The notes: a model not told the origin generated them from the sequence alone. A DNA stretch of 36,169 nt from Kitasatospora indigofera (GCF_014655955.1 NZ_BNBO01000078.1:1-36169), one strand, 5' to 3'; positions 23,912 through 31,713 are shown, counted from the stretch's first letter. Program-made: numbers and translations.

Positions 23912-25003
23912 ATGTCTGCTCACAGGATCGACCACAAGGTGAACCACGTCTCGCTCGTGGTCGACAGGTCCGGGTCGATGCGCCGGCACGAGGCGCAGCT
24001 CGTCCGTGTGGTGGACGAGTTCGTGAAGGGCCTTCAGGAGGAGTCCGACCGGCTCGGTCACGAGACCCGCATCAGCCTCTACGCCTTCGACCACGAGGTG
24101 CGCAACCTCGTCTGGGACATGGACGTCAAGCACCTGCCGTCCCTCAAGGGCCTCTACAAGGTCGACAACGGCGCGACGGCGCTGATCGAGGCGGCCGTGA
24201 AGTCCGTCGACGACCTGAAGAACATCTGGGAGGGGTACGGGGAGCACTCCTTCCTCCAGGTCGTCGTCACCGACGGCGAGGAGAACGCCTCCGGCTGCTC
24301 GGAGAGCGGCCAGATGCACATCCGGATGAGCGGCGGCAAGGGCACCGCCGTCCTGCGCACCTGGATGGACCGCATCCGCGGCGCCATGGACGACCTCCCC
24401 GACCACTGGACCTCGGCGATCCTGGTCCCGAACTCCCTCGCCAAGCGCACCGCCCAGGAGTACGGCTTCCCCGCGGGCAACATCGCGATCTGGGACGCGG
24501 ACTCCGGCAAGGGCGTCGAGGAGGCCATCGGCACCGTCAAGACGGCCGCCACGAGCTTCCTGCGGGGCCGCGAGAAGGGCGTGCGCGGCACCAGGAACCT
24601 GTTCGCCATGGGCCAGGACCTGAACACCGCCGAGGTGAAGGCCAACCTCGACGCCCTGGACACCGGCACCTACATCCTGGTCCCCGTCGACCAGCAGACG
24701 CCGATCCGCGACTTCGTCACCGGCGCCGGGCACGCCTACAAGACCGGCTGCGCCTTCTACGAGCTGTCCAAGCGCGAGAAGATCCAGGGCAGCAAGCAGC
24801 TCGCCGTCGCGGAGAAGGACCCGGCCACCGGCCGGATGACAGGCAGGGTGTTCTCCGGCCCGGCGGCCCGCAGCCTGCTCGGCCTGCCGGCCTCGGAGGC
24901 CTCGGTGAAGCCGGGTGACAACCCGTCGTACACCGTGTTCGTCCAATCGACGTCCGTCAACCGCAAGCTGGTGCCGGGCACCAAGCTGCTGGTCCTCCTC
25001 TAG
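23912..25003 (+). CDS. von Willebrand factor A-domain protein with conserved C-terminal extension
   Basis: The 363-residue cytosolic protein (no signal peptide or membrane helix) has a vWA domain at residues ~10-215. The MIDAS metal site is complete: D18-R-S20-G-S22, the Thr of GATALIEAAVK, and the Asp of VVTDGEEN. The remaining ~145 residues form a separate domain ending RKLVPGTKLLVLL, with FYELSKREKIQGSK and PSYTVFVQSTSVN as landmarks. I have seen similar tails in vWA proteins of actinobacteria and their phages (from memory), so a phage-derived origin is possible. vWA domains usually bind protein partners; no MoxR ATPase or Ter gene is adjacent. The gene stands alone behind a structured leader with GGGGGAG before ATG 23912. 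Confidence 0.85.
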   Translation: MSAHRIDHKVNHVSLVVDRSGSMRRHEAQLVRVVDEFVKGLQEESDRLGHETRISLYAFDHEVRNLVWDMDVKHLPSLKGLYKVDNGATALIEAAVKSVDDLKNIWEGYGEHSFLQVVVTDGEENASGCSESGQMHIRMSGGKGTAVLRTWMDRIRGAMDDLPDHWTSAILVPNSLAKRTAQEYGFPAGNIAIWDADSGKGVEEAIGTVKTAATSFLRGREKGVRGTRNLFAMGQDLNTAEVKANLDALDTGTYILVPVDQQTPIRDFVTGAGHAYKTGCAFYELSKREKIQGSKQLAVAEKDPATGRMTGRVFSGPAARSLLGLPASEASVKPGDNPSYTVFVQSTSVNRKLVPGTKLLVLL

Positions 25004-25235
25004 CCGGCGGCCGCGGGCCGGCCACGGTCACGGCCTCGGCGGTCCCCCGGTCCTGCGCGGGGAGCCGGGCGGGCGGGGGCGGCCGGGGCGCCGCCCGCGC
25101 CGCTCGCCCGCCCGGCCTGCCGCCGCTGACCCGTGTCAGCGAACTTCGGGCGTGTGCCGTTGAGCCCGGCCGGCGCGGGTCACATACTTCATGCATGAGC
25201 GACGGGTTCAGGCAGCGGATCGGATCCACCCGGAC

Positions 25236-25607
25236 ATGACTCGGATCATCGCTGACATCCCGGTCTCCCCCGACGGCTTGGTCACCGGTCCTGACCCCGG
25301 CCCGGGCCTGGGTGCCGGCGGCGAGGCGCCGCACACCTGGGCGTCCTCCGACGACCCCGACGACCGCCGGGTCCTGCACGAGGCGACCGTCCGCTCGGGC
25401 GCCGTCAGCGCCGCGCGCGAGCGCGCCGCAGCCGCTTCGGCGCGCGACGGCGAGGACCTCGACGTCGTCCTGACGGGAGGCGGCGCCCTGATCCGCCCGA
25501 CGCTCGACGCCGGGCCGGTCGGCACGCTGTCGCTGCACCCGGCACCCGTCCGGCCCGGCGCCGTCCCGACGGCCACCGCGACGCACCTGACCCACGACGT
25601 CCTCTGA
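25236..25607 (+). pseudogene. Internally deleted RibD/DHFR-type reductase
   Basis: The 123-residue frame opens MTRIIADIPVSPDGLVTGPD, continues HTWASSDDPDDRRVLHEAT and ends THLTHDVL, matching both ends of a ~190-residue reductase family. The middle is missing: RSGAV is followed at once by SAARERAAAASARDGEDLDV, skipping the nucleotide-loop region (VVLGRR...). A second, smaller loss removes the PLLLGAGTPLF-like block near HPAPVRPGAV. Both deletions keep the frame. Core NADPH-binding parts are gone, so activity is unlikely. The start is ATG 25236; upstream in-frame codons have no ribosome site. The intact relative at 9793 is a different subtype. Confidence 0.7.
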
Positions 25608-25697
25608 CGACGTCGACAGGGCACCCGCGACCCCGACGGCGCGCGGTCGGCAGCCGGTGACGAAGGCGTCCCGCGCCACCGAGAAGAGGAACCAGCG

Positions 25698-26234
25698 ATG
25701 AACCTGCACGTCAACGCGAACGAGGTGGCGGCCGTGCTGCTCGCCGACGGCTGGCACGAGGCCAGGGCCGGCACGTTCGTCACCGGGCCGTTCGCCTTCG
25801 CCGGCGCGACGGACGGCAGCTCCGCCGACATCGGGCGGCAGCCGGGCTTCAGGATCACCACGGACGAGGGCGCGGTCATCACGGGGCCGCTGTCCTCCGT
25901 CCTCGCCGTCCGGCTCGAAGCCGCGCAGGACCAGGAGCGCACGCCCCTGCAGGAGCTCGCCTACCGCCTGGACGGGCGGATCGTCACGGTGGCCGGCACC
26001 GAGGCCGTCCGGTTCGCCCACGCCGGGGAGGACTTCGAGGTGTGGCTGGGGGCGACGAAGTACGGCGCACGCTGGCTCTTCGCCGCCGCCGGGGACCGGG
26101 AGGGCGCCATCGACTACGGGTACGCCGAGAAGGACCCCGTCGACCAGGTGGCCCGCGCGGTGATGGGCGACCTCAAGGCCGGCATGCGCCCCGGCCGGCC
26201 CCGCTCCACCACGGACCACCCGTCCGCCGACTGA
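25698..26234 (+). CDS. Unrecognised 178-residue protein
   Basis: I do not recognise the family with confidence. The product starts MNLHVNANEVAAVLLADGWH and has alternating strand-like segments (GFRITTDEGAVITGPLSSVL, RIVTVAGTEAVRFAHAGEDF), then GAIDYGYAEKDPVDQVARAV and a polar tail. It is soluble, acidic to neutral, with no signal peptide. GAGGAA lies about 9 nt before the ATG, and codon use is like that of its neighbours, so it is a real gene. It follows the damaged reductase by 90 bp and precedes the MarR unit; no functional link is evident. Confidence 0.75.
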   Translation: MNLHVNANEVAAVLLADGWHEARAGTFVTGPFAFAGATDGSSADIGRQPGFRITTDEGAVITGPLSSVLAVRLEAAQDQERTPLQELAYRLDGRIVTVAGTEAVRFAHAGEDFEVWLGATKYGARWLFAAAGDREGAIDYGYAEKDPVDQVARAVMGDLKAGMRPGRPRSTTDHPSAD

Positions 26235-26351
26235 CCCGCCGGGCACGGCCCGTCCCGGTCGCCCCGTCCGGGCCTGGGCCGCACGACCGGACCGGGCGCC
26301 GGTTCCCCTTCGTCGGGCGGGAGACCGTCCCCCCCGCCGGCCCGGGGCGCC

Positions 26352-26382
26352 TTGACACCGCAAGTCATTAGCCGCCATATTA
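26352..26382 (+). promoter_or_regulatory. marR promoter with an overlapping operator
   Basis: TTGACA (26352-26357) and CATATT (26376-26381, 18-bp spacer) would start transcription near ATG 26388, giving a leaderless mRNA. TCATTAGCCGCCATATTA (26365-26382) matches the perfect palindrome at 26966-26983 at about 14 of 18 positions and covers the -10, implying autorepression. Confidence 0.65.
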
Positions 26383-26387
26383 GTTTC

Positions 26388-26906
26388 ATGACGAGGGACG
26401 GGGCCGACGCCGAGACGCCCACACTGGACCAGGCCGCACGGCAGTTGCGGCACTACGGCCTGGAGGCCGATCCGCAGGCGGTGCTGGTCGCGGTGCGGCT
26501 GATCTCGGCGGGCGCGCGGGTCGGCCGGGCGGCCGAGGCCCACTTCGCCAGGTTCGGGCTGTCGACCGGGCGCTACCGCCTGCTCGCCGACCTGGAGGAC
26601 CACGGCGGCGAGAAGTCCCCCTCGCAGCTGGCGGCCGACCTCGACGTCTCCAGGGCCACGGTCACCGGCCTCCTGGACGGCCTTGAGCGTGACGGCCTGG
26701 TCGCCAGGCGCCCGTCCGCCGAGGACGGGCGGGGCACGGTGGCCGTCTTGACCGCGCGCGGCGCGCAGCGCCTGCGCGACCTCGCGCCCGAGCACTTCGG
26801 GCGGCTGGAGACGATGGTGGGCGGGCTCAGTGTCGAGGAGCGCACGGTGTTCCTGGACCTGCTCGCCCGCGTCGTGCGCGGCAGCGCGGCCCTGACGGCC
26901 GACTGA
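26388..26906 (+). CDS. MarR-family transcriptional regulator
   Basis: The 172-residue protein has the MarR winged helix (residues ~55-125): LSTGRYRLLADLEDHGGEKS, PSQLAADLDVSRATVTGLLD, LERDGLVARRPSAEDGRGTV, VLTARGAQRL. Flanking helices form the dimer. Such regulators release DNA on binding phenolic ligands or on Cys oxidation; no Cys is present here, so ligand binding is more likely. The start at ATG 26388 is supported by promoter spacing. It probably controls itself and the membrane protein and NmrA-like genes downstream, since a near-identical palindrome precedes each unit. Confidence 0.9.
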   Translation: MTRDGADAETPTLDQAARQLRHYGLEADPQAVLVAVRLISAGARVGRAAEAHFARFGLSTGRYRLLADLEDHGGEKSPSQLAADLDVSRATVTGLLDGLERDGLVARRPSAEDGRGTVAVLTARGAQRLRDLAPEHFGRLETMVGGLSVEERTVFLDLLARVVRGSAALTAD

Positions 26907-26965
26907 CCCGGCCGCGGGCCGGCCCGGGCTCTCATCCCGTGGGTGGGAGCCCTTTTTCGCACCCT

Positions 26966-26983
26966 GGTAATTAGCCTCCTAAT
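26966..26983. promoter_or_regulatory. Perfect 18-bp palindrome, probable MarR operator
   Basis: TAATTAGCCTCCTAATTA has 7-bp arms around CCTC, in AT-rich DNA 60 bp after marR and about 90 bp before the membrane-protein gene. The close copy upstream of marR makes a shared regulator very likely. Confidence 0.75.
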
Positions 26984-27073
26984 TATATGCCGCGGGGCAG
27001 GCCCGCCGGCCCCGCCAACCCCTGCACCCCTTCGGAACACCGACCGGAACACCGACCAGAACAAGAGGCCAGC

Positions 27074-27541
27074 ATGCCCGCAACGAAGGACCGCACCCGC
27101 CCGAACCGGGCCGCCGCCCGGCCGTTCACACTGTGGCGCGAGGTGCTGACCGCCTACGCCGCCCCCGCGCTGACCGCCGGCGCCGCGGGAGTCGTCACCG
27201 GCCAGGCCGACCTGACCCTGGCGGCCGCCACCTCCATCGCCGGCACCTCGGCCGTGGTGGCCTTCCTGGTCGGCACCTGGCTGCACCGCGGTGGCCGGCC
27301 ACGACGCTGGACCACCACCCTGCCGCGCGTCGTCCTGACCGCGCTGCTCGTCGTCGCCGCCACCGGCGCGGCGGCCGGGCTCGGATGGCTCGCCGCCCAG
27401 TGGCTGCCGGCCCACACCCCCGTGCCCGCCGCGCCCTGGCTGCAGCGCCTGCGCATCGACCTGCCGGTCTCCGCCGCCCTCGCCACCACGATCATCACCC
27501 TGCGCTGGCGCAGCACCACCACCAAGGCACCCCGCACCTAG
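27074..27541 (+). CDS. Small multi-helix membrane protein of unknown function
   Basis: The 155-residue protein has a basic N-terminus and about four hydrophobic segments (residues ~24-42, 46-68, 82-108, 128-145): LTAYAAPALTAGAAGVVTG, SIAGTSAVVAFLVGTWLH, VVLTALLVVAATGAAAGLGW, LPVSAALATTIITL. No family was recognised. GAGG lies 6 nt before ATG 27074; a longer frame from 26987 overlaps the operator leader and is unlikely. It is probably MarR-controlled through 26966-26983. It lies 220 bp before the NmrA-like gene, with a repeat array between. Confidence 0.75.
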   Translation: MPATKDRTRPNRAAARPFTLWREVLTAYAAPALTAGAAGVVTGQADLTLAAATSIAGTSAVVAFLVGTWLHRGGRPRRWTTTLPRVVLTALLVVAATGAAAGLGWLAAQWLPAHTPVPAAPWLQRLRIDLPVSAALATTIITLRWRSTTTKAPRT

Positions 27542-27582
27542 GGCCTGTCCGGAGGGCCCGCCGGACCCGACACCCGACACCC

Positions 27583-27657
27583 GACCCCCGAACGCCCGAC
27601 CCCCGAACGCCCGACCCCCGAACGCCCGACCCCCGAACGCCCGACCCCCGAACGCCC
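27583..27657. repeat. Five perfect copies of a 15-bp tandem repeat
   Basis: The unit GACCCCCGAACGCCC repeats at 27583, 27598, 27613, 27628 and 27643, with partial ACACCCGAC copies on both sides. It is non-coding, between two genes of the presumed MarR unit. There are no spacers, so it is not a CRISPR array. Confidence 0.9.
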
Positions 27658-27761
27658 GACACCCGACGCCTGAACACCCGAAGCCCGACCCGGCCCGTCC
27701 GGCAGCGCCGCCACCGGCGGCGCCCGCCACCGGGACAGACACCAACCGACGAGGACACCCG

Positions 27762-28628
27762 ATGATCGTTGTCATGGGAGCGACCGGAGCCACCGGAACC
27801 GCCCTGCTCCACAGCCTCCGCACACTCGACGCACCCGTGCGCGCCCTCACCCGCACCCCGCACCGGCCGCTCCCCGCCGCCGCCGGCGTGCGCCTGCGGC
27901 CCGTCCAGGTCCAGCACGCCGACGCCACCGACCCCGACTCCCTGCGCAGCGCCTTCCAGGGCGCCACCCAGCTCTTCCTCGCCATGGCCAACGGCCCCGC
28001 ACAGGTCGAACTCGAAACCCGCGTCATCGACATCGCCGCCCGGGCCGGGATCGGACACATCGTCAAGATCTCCGCGCCCGCCGCCGAACCCGACTCGCCC
28101 GTCGCCGTCTCCCGCGGGCACCACACCGTCGAGGAGCACCTGCGCGCCTCGGGACTCACCCACACCGTCCTGCGCCCCTACGCGTTCATGCAGAACCTCC
28201 TGCGCCTCGCGCCCACCGTCGCCCAGGGCCTCGTCCTCGGCGCGATGGGGGACGCGCCCTGCAACTACGTCGACTGCCGCGACATCGGCGACGTCGCCGC
28301 CGCCGCGCTCACCAGGGCCGACGTCGCCGGCGGCAGCTACACCCTGACCGGGCCGCAGGCCGTCGCCCACCCCGACCTCGCCGCCCGGCTGACCACCCTG
28401 ACCGGCCGCCCGGTCCGCTACGTCGACCTCGCCCCGGCCGAGCTGCGCGACACCCTCGTCCGCCGGGGCGGGATGCCCGACTGGCTCGCCGCCCACGTGG
28501 CGGAGATCCAGCAACTCGCCGTCGCCCGGCCCGAGACCCCCACCGGCACCGTCGCCGGCATCCTCGGCCGCCCGCCCCGCACCCTCGACGCCTTCCTGGA
28601 CGAGCACCGCGACCACTTCCGCGCGTAG
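27762..28628 (+). CDS. NmrA-like NAD(P)-binding oxidoreductase
   Basis: The 288-residue protein belongs to the atypical short-chain dehydrogenases. It has MIVVMGATGATGTALLHSLR (GxxGxxG nucleotide loop), VRALTRTP (the Arg that favours NADP), HADATDPDSLRSAFQGATQL, IVKISAPAAEPDS, and the C-terminal block YVDCRDIGDVAAAAL, SYTLTGPQAVAH. Members act as NAD(P)H-quinone reductases or as redox sensors without catalysis; the Tyr-Lys catalytic pair of classical members is not evident. It lies downstream of marR and a membrane protein on the same strand. The ribosome site is weak (GAGGACACCCG before ATG). Confidence 0.9.
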   Translation: MIVVMGATGATGTALLHSLRTLDAPVRALTRTPHRPLPAAAGVRLRPVQVQHADATDPDSLRSAFQGATQLFLAMANGPAQVELETRVIDIAARAGIGHIVKISAPAAEPDSPVAVSRGHHTVEEHLRASGLTHTVLRPYAFMQNLLRLAPTVAQGLVLGAMGDAPCNYVDCRDIGDVAAAALTRADVAGGSYTLTGPQAVAHPDLAARLTTLTGRPVRYVDLAPAELRDTLVRRGGMPDWLAAHVAEIQQLAVARPETPTGTVAGILGRPPRTLDAFLDEHRDHFRA

Positions 28629-28658
28629 GCGGGCCCCGGCACCCCGGCGGCCCACCGG

Positions 28659-28696
28659 GCCGCCCCTGCCGCGCAGTACCGCCGGGCAGGGGCGGC
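28659..28696. terminator. Hairpin between convergent genes, probable bidirectional terminator
   Basis: GCCGCCCCTGC (28659-28669) and GCAGGGGCGGC (28686-28696) form a perfect 11-bp stem with a 16-nt loop, between the NmrA-like stop and the YciO-like stop. Confidence 0.65.
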
Positions 28697-28721
28697 AGGG
28701 GCGGCAGGGGCGGCAGGGGCC
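28687..28721. repeat. 9-bp tandem repeat
   Basis: CAGGGGCGG repeats at 28687, 28696 and 28705, with a partial fourth copy. The first copy is part of the terminator stem, so extra copies offer alternative pairings. Confidence 0.8.
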
Positions 28722-28755
28722 GGACGCCGTGATGGATTCCGGCGCCCGGCGGCCG

Positions 28756-29376
28756 TCACTCGAAGCGGGTGGGGTCGCCCGCCCCGCGCCGGACGATCTG
28801 CGGCGCGCCCTCGGAGAAGTCGACGACCGTCGTCGGCTCCGTCCCGCAGTCGCCGGAATCCACCACGGCGTCCAGCACGTGGTCGAGCCGCTCCTTGATC
28901 TCCCACCCCTGGGTCATCGGCTCGTCCTCGCCCGGCAGGAGCAGGGTGCTGGAGACCAGCGGCTCGCCGAGTTCGGCGAGCAGCGCCCGGGTGACGGCGT
29001 GCTCGGGGATCCTGACCCCCACCGTCTTCTTCTTCGGGTGCATCAGCCGGCGCGGGACCTCCTTGGTCGCGGGCAGGATGAAGGTGTAGCTGCCCGGCGT
29101 CGCGGCCTTGACGGCGCGGAAGACGTCGTTGTCGATCTGGACGAACTGCCCCAGCTGGGCGAAGTTCTCGCACATCAGGGTGAAGTGGTGGCGGTCGTCC
29201 AGCCGCCGGATCGACCGGATCCGTTCCAGGCCCTCGTGGTTGCCCATGCGGCAGCCCAGGGCGAAACAGGAGTCGGTCGGATACGCGATGAGGGCCCCGG
29301 AACGGAGGCTGTCGACCACGGTGCCGATGGTGCGGGCCTGAGGGGTCTGCGGGTGCACGTCGAAGTACTTCGCCAT
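28756..29376 (-). CDS. YciO/Sua5/YrdC-family protein (possible threonylcarbamoyl-AMP synthase)
   Basis: The 206-residue protein has the YrdC fold: GALIAYPTDSCFALGCRMGN near residue 30, IRSIRRLDDRHHFTLMCENF, SYTFILPATKEVPRRLM and VGVRIPEH. Sua5 and YrdC make L-threonylcarbamoyl-AMP for tRNA t6A; the present sequence resembles YciO more (RRLMHPKKKTVGVR, SSTLLLPGEDEP), a branch with poor or unclear activity. The housekeeping copy is probably elsewhere. It is minus strand and convergent with the NmrA-like gene. The ATG is at 29376. Confidence 0.85.
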   Translation of the reverse strand: MAKYFDVHPQTPQARTIGTVVDSLRSGALIAYPTDSCFALGCRMGNHEGLERIRSIRRLDDRHHFTLMCENFAQLGQFVQIDNDVFRAVKAATPGSYTFILPATKEVPRRLMHPKKKTVGVRIPEHAVTRALLAELGEPLVSSTLLLPGEDEPMTQGWEIKERLDHVLDAVVDSGDCGTEPTTVVDFSEGAPQIVRRGAGDPTRFE

Positions 29377-29420
29377 CGGCCGACCCTACGGCATCCACCC
29401 GGCCCACGGGAGCGGCCGCG

Positions 29421-29472
29421 CCCGGTGCGCCCGCGGTCCGTCCCCACCCGGTGCGCCCGCGGTCCGTGCCCA
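29421..29472. repeat. 26-bp tandem duplication
   Basis: Positions 29421-29446 and 29447-29472 differ by one base (CCGTCCCCA against CCGTGCCCA). Shorter CCCGTGCCCA copies follow to about 29505. It lies between the Eis-type stop and the YciO-type start. Confidence 0.8.
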
Positions 29473-29548
29473 CCGCTGCGCCCGTGCCCACCCGTGCCCA
29501 CCCGTGCGCACCGGCGCCCCGGACCGGTCCGGGGCGCCGGGCGGGCGC

Positions 29549-30940
29549 TCAGAACCAGTGCAGGCAGTGCGGGGGGCGCTCGGCGCCGAAGAGGGCGTCG
29601 GCGAGGGCGGCCGCGCCCGGGCGGTGGGCCCGGACGTGTCCGGCCCGCACGAGCGTGCTCGGCGCGGTGCCGCCGAGGTAGACCGAGCCCAGGTCGCGCA
29701 CGTCCAGCGACAGGTCGGGCTCCCGGTCCGTCGGGACGCAGTCGGCCTTGCCGTCCCGCACGCTCAGCAGGTGGCGGCCGTGCTCGCCGAGGAACGGGTC
29801 CGTGACGTCGAGGACGAGCTCACCGTCGGTGGACCAGCCGCGCGCGGTCAGCGCCCGCGGGACGTCCAGCAGCCGCACCCAGAGCCAGTCGGTGTCGTTG
29901 CTCACCTTGCCGGCGCGGAAGTCCGCGAGCTGCCAGCGCAGCGGATGCCCGGGCGGGACGTGCTTGAACACGACCTGGGAGACCAGGTCGTGGCCCAGGA
30001 CGTAGCGGGCCAGGGCGGTGAAGACGGCGTCGTCGGTGGCGATGGTCTCGTCGACCGTCAAGGTCCTGGCCTCGTCGACCGAGTAGCTGGCGTACCCGTC
30101 CGGGACGCCGTCGGCGTCGCGGTGCACGGCGACCAGACGCGGCGTCGGCGTGACCGGTGGCTGTCCCGCGCCCACGGCCCACCAGCGGCGCGGCCGGGCC
30201 AGCGCGCCGGGCTGGGCACGGCGGTACCGGTCGTAGACCTCCTCCAGGATCTCCCCGCACTCGCTGCGGCGCAGCAGCTCGACCGAACCGCCGTCCGGGA
30301 CGCCCCGCGGGCCGCCGTCCGGGCCGCCGACCGAACCGCCGTCCGGGACGCCCCGCGGGCCGCCGTCCGGGCCGCCGTCCGGGCCGCCGACCGAACCGCC
30401 GTCCGGGACGCCCCGCGGGCCGCCGTCCGGGCCGCCGACCGCACCGGCGTCCGGGCCGCCCGCCGCTGCGCCGGCCACCGCACGACCCGCCCGGGGAACG
30501 GCGAGCGCGGCCTCGTGGCGCGCCACCGTCAGCCGCGACGTGGAGGTCGCCGGCCCGTAGCCGAACCTGCCGTAGATCGTGGCCTCCGAGGCCAGCAGCA
30601 CGGAGAGGAACTCCCCGCGGGCCCGCAGCTCGGCGAGCTGGTGGCGCATCATCGAGCTGAGCACGCCCCGGCGCCGGTGCGAGGGCAGCACCCCGACGGC
30701 GCTCACCCCGGCGACCGGGACGAGGACCTCCCCGGGCAGGGTCAGCTCGAAGGAGTACGCGGCGGCGGTGCCCACGGGCCGCCCGTCCGCCGTCACGGCC
30801 AGCAGGGCGCGGTCCATCTCCAGCGCCGACCACCACAGCCCGCCGCCCCCGACCGGCGTCTCCGGGAAGCGCGCGAACGCGGCGTAGGCCGTGTCCACGA
30901 AGACCTCAAGGTCCTCATCGGTCGTGGAACGAATCTCCAT
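29549..30940 (-). CDS. Eis-type GNAT acetyltransferase with Gly-Pro-Asp repeat insertion
   Basis: The 463-residue protein has the Eis layout. The N-terminal GNAT domain carries the acetyl-CoA loop VSAVGVLPSHRRRGVLSSMM (residues ~79-98) and EATIYGRFGYGPA. A second GNAT-like domain follows (YASYSVDEARTLTVDETIAT), then a sterol-carrier-like domain, and the C-terminus HCLHWF, whose free carboxylate acts in catalysis in Eis. Eis proteins acetylate amines, including aminoglycosides and protein lysines. Relatives have about 400-415 residues. The excess lies at ~153-219, a linker made of VGGPDGGPRGVPDGGS copies encoded by 48-bp repeats. ATG 30940 has GAGGAGG 11 nt upstream; the frame to 31000 adds nothing recognisable. 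Confidence 0.85.
   Translation of the reverse strand: MEIRSTTDEDLEVFVDTAYAAFARFPETPVGGGGLWWSALEMDRALLAVTADGRPVGTAAAYSFELTLPGEVLVPVAGVSAVGVLPSHRRRGVLSSMMRHQLAELRARGEFLSVLLASEATIYGRFGYGPATSTSRLTVARHEAALAVPRAGRAVAGAAAGGPDAGAVGGPDGGPRGVPDGGSVGGPDGGPDGGPRGVPDGGSVGGPDGGPRGVPDGGSVELLRRSECGEILEEVYDRYRRAQPGALARPRRWWAVGAGQPPVTPTPRLVAVHRDADGVPDGYASYSVDEARTLTVDETIATDDAVFTALARYVLGHDLVSQVVFKHVPPGHPLRWQLADFRAGKVSNDTDWLWVRLLDVPRALTARGWSTDGELVLDVTDPFLGEHGRHLLSVRDGKADCVPTDREPDLSLDVRDLGSVYLGGTAPSTLVRAGHVRAHRPGAAALADALFGAERPPHCLHWF
30281..30436. repeat. 48-bp tandem repeat inside the Eis-type gene
   Basis: Copies at 30281-30328, 30329-30376 and 30389-30436 are identical, with a 12-bp partial unit (GTCCGGGCCGCC) between copies 2 and 3. 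Each encodes 16 residues, so gain or loss keeps the frame. Within each unit the 12-bp subunit itself recurs. Confidence 0.9.
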
Positions 30941-31047
30941 AGCGTGCGCCGCCTCCTCGAATCCAAGGCACCACGACCGTGGTGCCCGGCCACAGTGCAA
31001 CGCCGGTCCGTGCGCGGGGCAACCGAATTACCGCCCGGCCCGCGGGC

Positions 31048-31584
31048 TCAGAGCAGCCCGAGGTGGTCCAGCGCGAGGTAGGCGGCCTCCACGTCGGTCA
31101 TCATGCCCCGGCGCAGGACGGTGGAGCGGAAGGTGTCGAGGGGCATCAGGACGACGTCGACGAACTCGGTGCGCCCGGGGGCCGGCTCGGCGACCCTCAC
31201 GCAGTCGGTGGCGGCGAAGACGTGGCGCCGGACGTTGGAGTAGGCGTCGTCCCAGCAGGTGGCGACGGCCCGCAGGGTGCCCCGGTGGCCGGTCTCCTCC
31301 AGGAGTTCGGCGGCGGCCGTGCCGGCCGGGTCGGCGGAGGGCTCCACGAAACCGCCGGGCAGCTCGTGCAGGAAGGCGGCCGGGCCCGGGCGGAACTGGC
31401 GGGCGAGGATCACCTGCCGGCCGGGGGTGAGGGCGAGGACCGCGGCGGTGGGCCGCTCGTTCTTGAGGTAGAAGTCGCTCCTGCCGGCGTCCGGGAGCTC
31501 GAAGGTCACCCGGTCGATGCCCCGGCCGTACTCGCTGAAGACGTTGCGGCGCCCGATCTCGCGCCACGGTGCGCTGTCAGTCAT
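31048..31584 (-). CDS. Nudix hydrolase, ADP-ribose pyrophosphatase-like
   Basis: The 178-residue protein follows the ADP-ribose pyrophosphatase pattern. It has WREIGRRNVFSEYGRGIDRV, VILARQFRPGPAAFLHELPG, and a Nudix box at residues 77-99 (GGFVEPSADPAGTAAAELLEETG). Compared with GX5EX7REUXEEXGU, the first Glu is Ala and the Arg is Ala, while the metal-binding E-L-L-E-E core is kept. It probably cleaves an ADP-sugar or related diphosphate, perhaps more slowly. The ATG at 31584 has TACGGT 8 nt upstream on the minus strand and no ribosome site, so it may be leaderless. Confidence 0.8.
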   Translation of the reverse strand: MTDSAPWREIGRRNVFSEYGRGIDRVTFELPDAGRSDFYLKNERPTAAVLALTPGRQVILARQFRPGPAAFLHELPGGFVEPSADPAGTAAAELLEETGHRGTLRAVATCWDDAYSNVRRHVFAATDCVRVAEPAPGRTEFVDVVLMPLDTFRSTVLRRGMMTDVEAAYLALDHLGLL

Positions 31585-31713
31585 GGCGCTGTACCGTACG
31601 GCATCCGACGGCGCATCACACGGGGTTCGGGAGTTGCCGTCGGGCGCGGGAGGATGGGGCACCCGGGAACCGGACGGCCTCGGAACCGGACCGCCTCGGA
31701 CCGGGACCTGGAT

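Noticed and set aside
27583..27657. Repeat array considered as CRISPR
   Set aside because: Units of 15 bp are directly adjacent with no spacers, and no cas gene is present.
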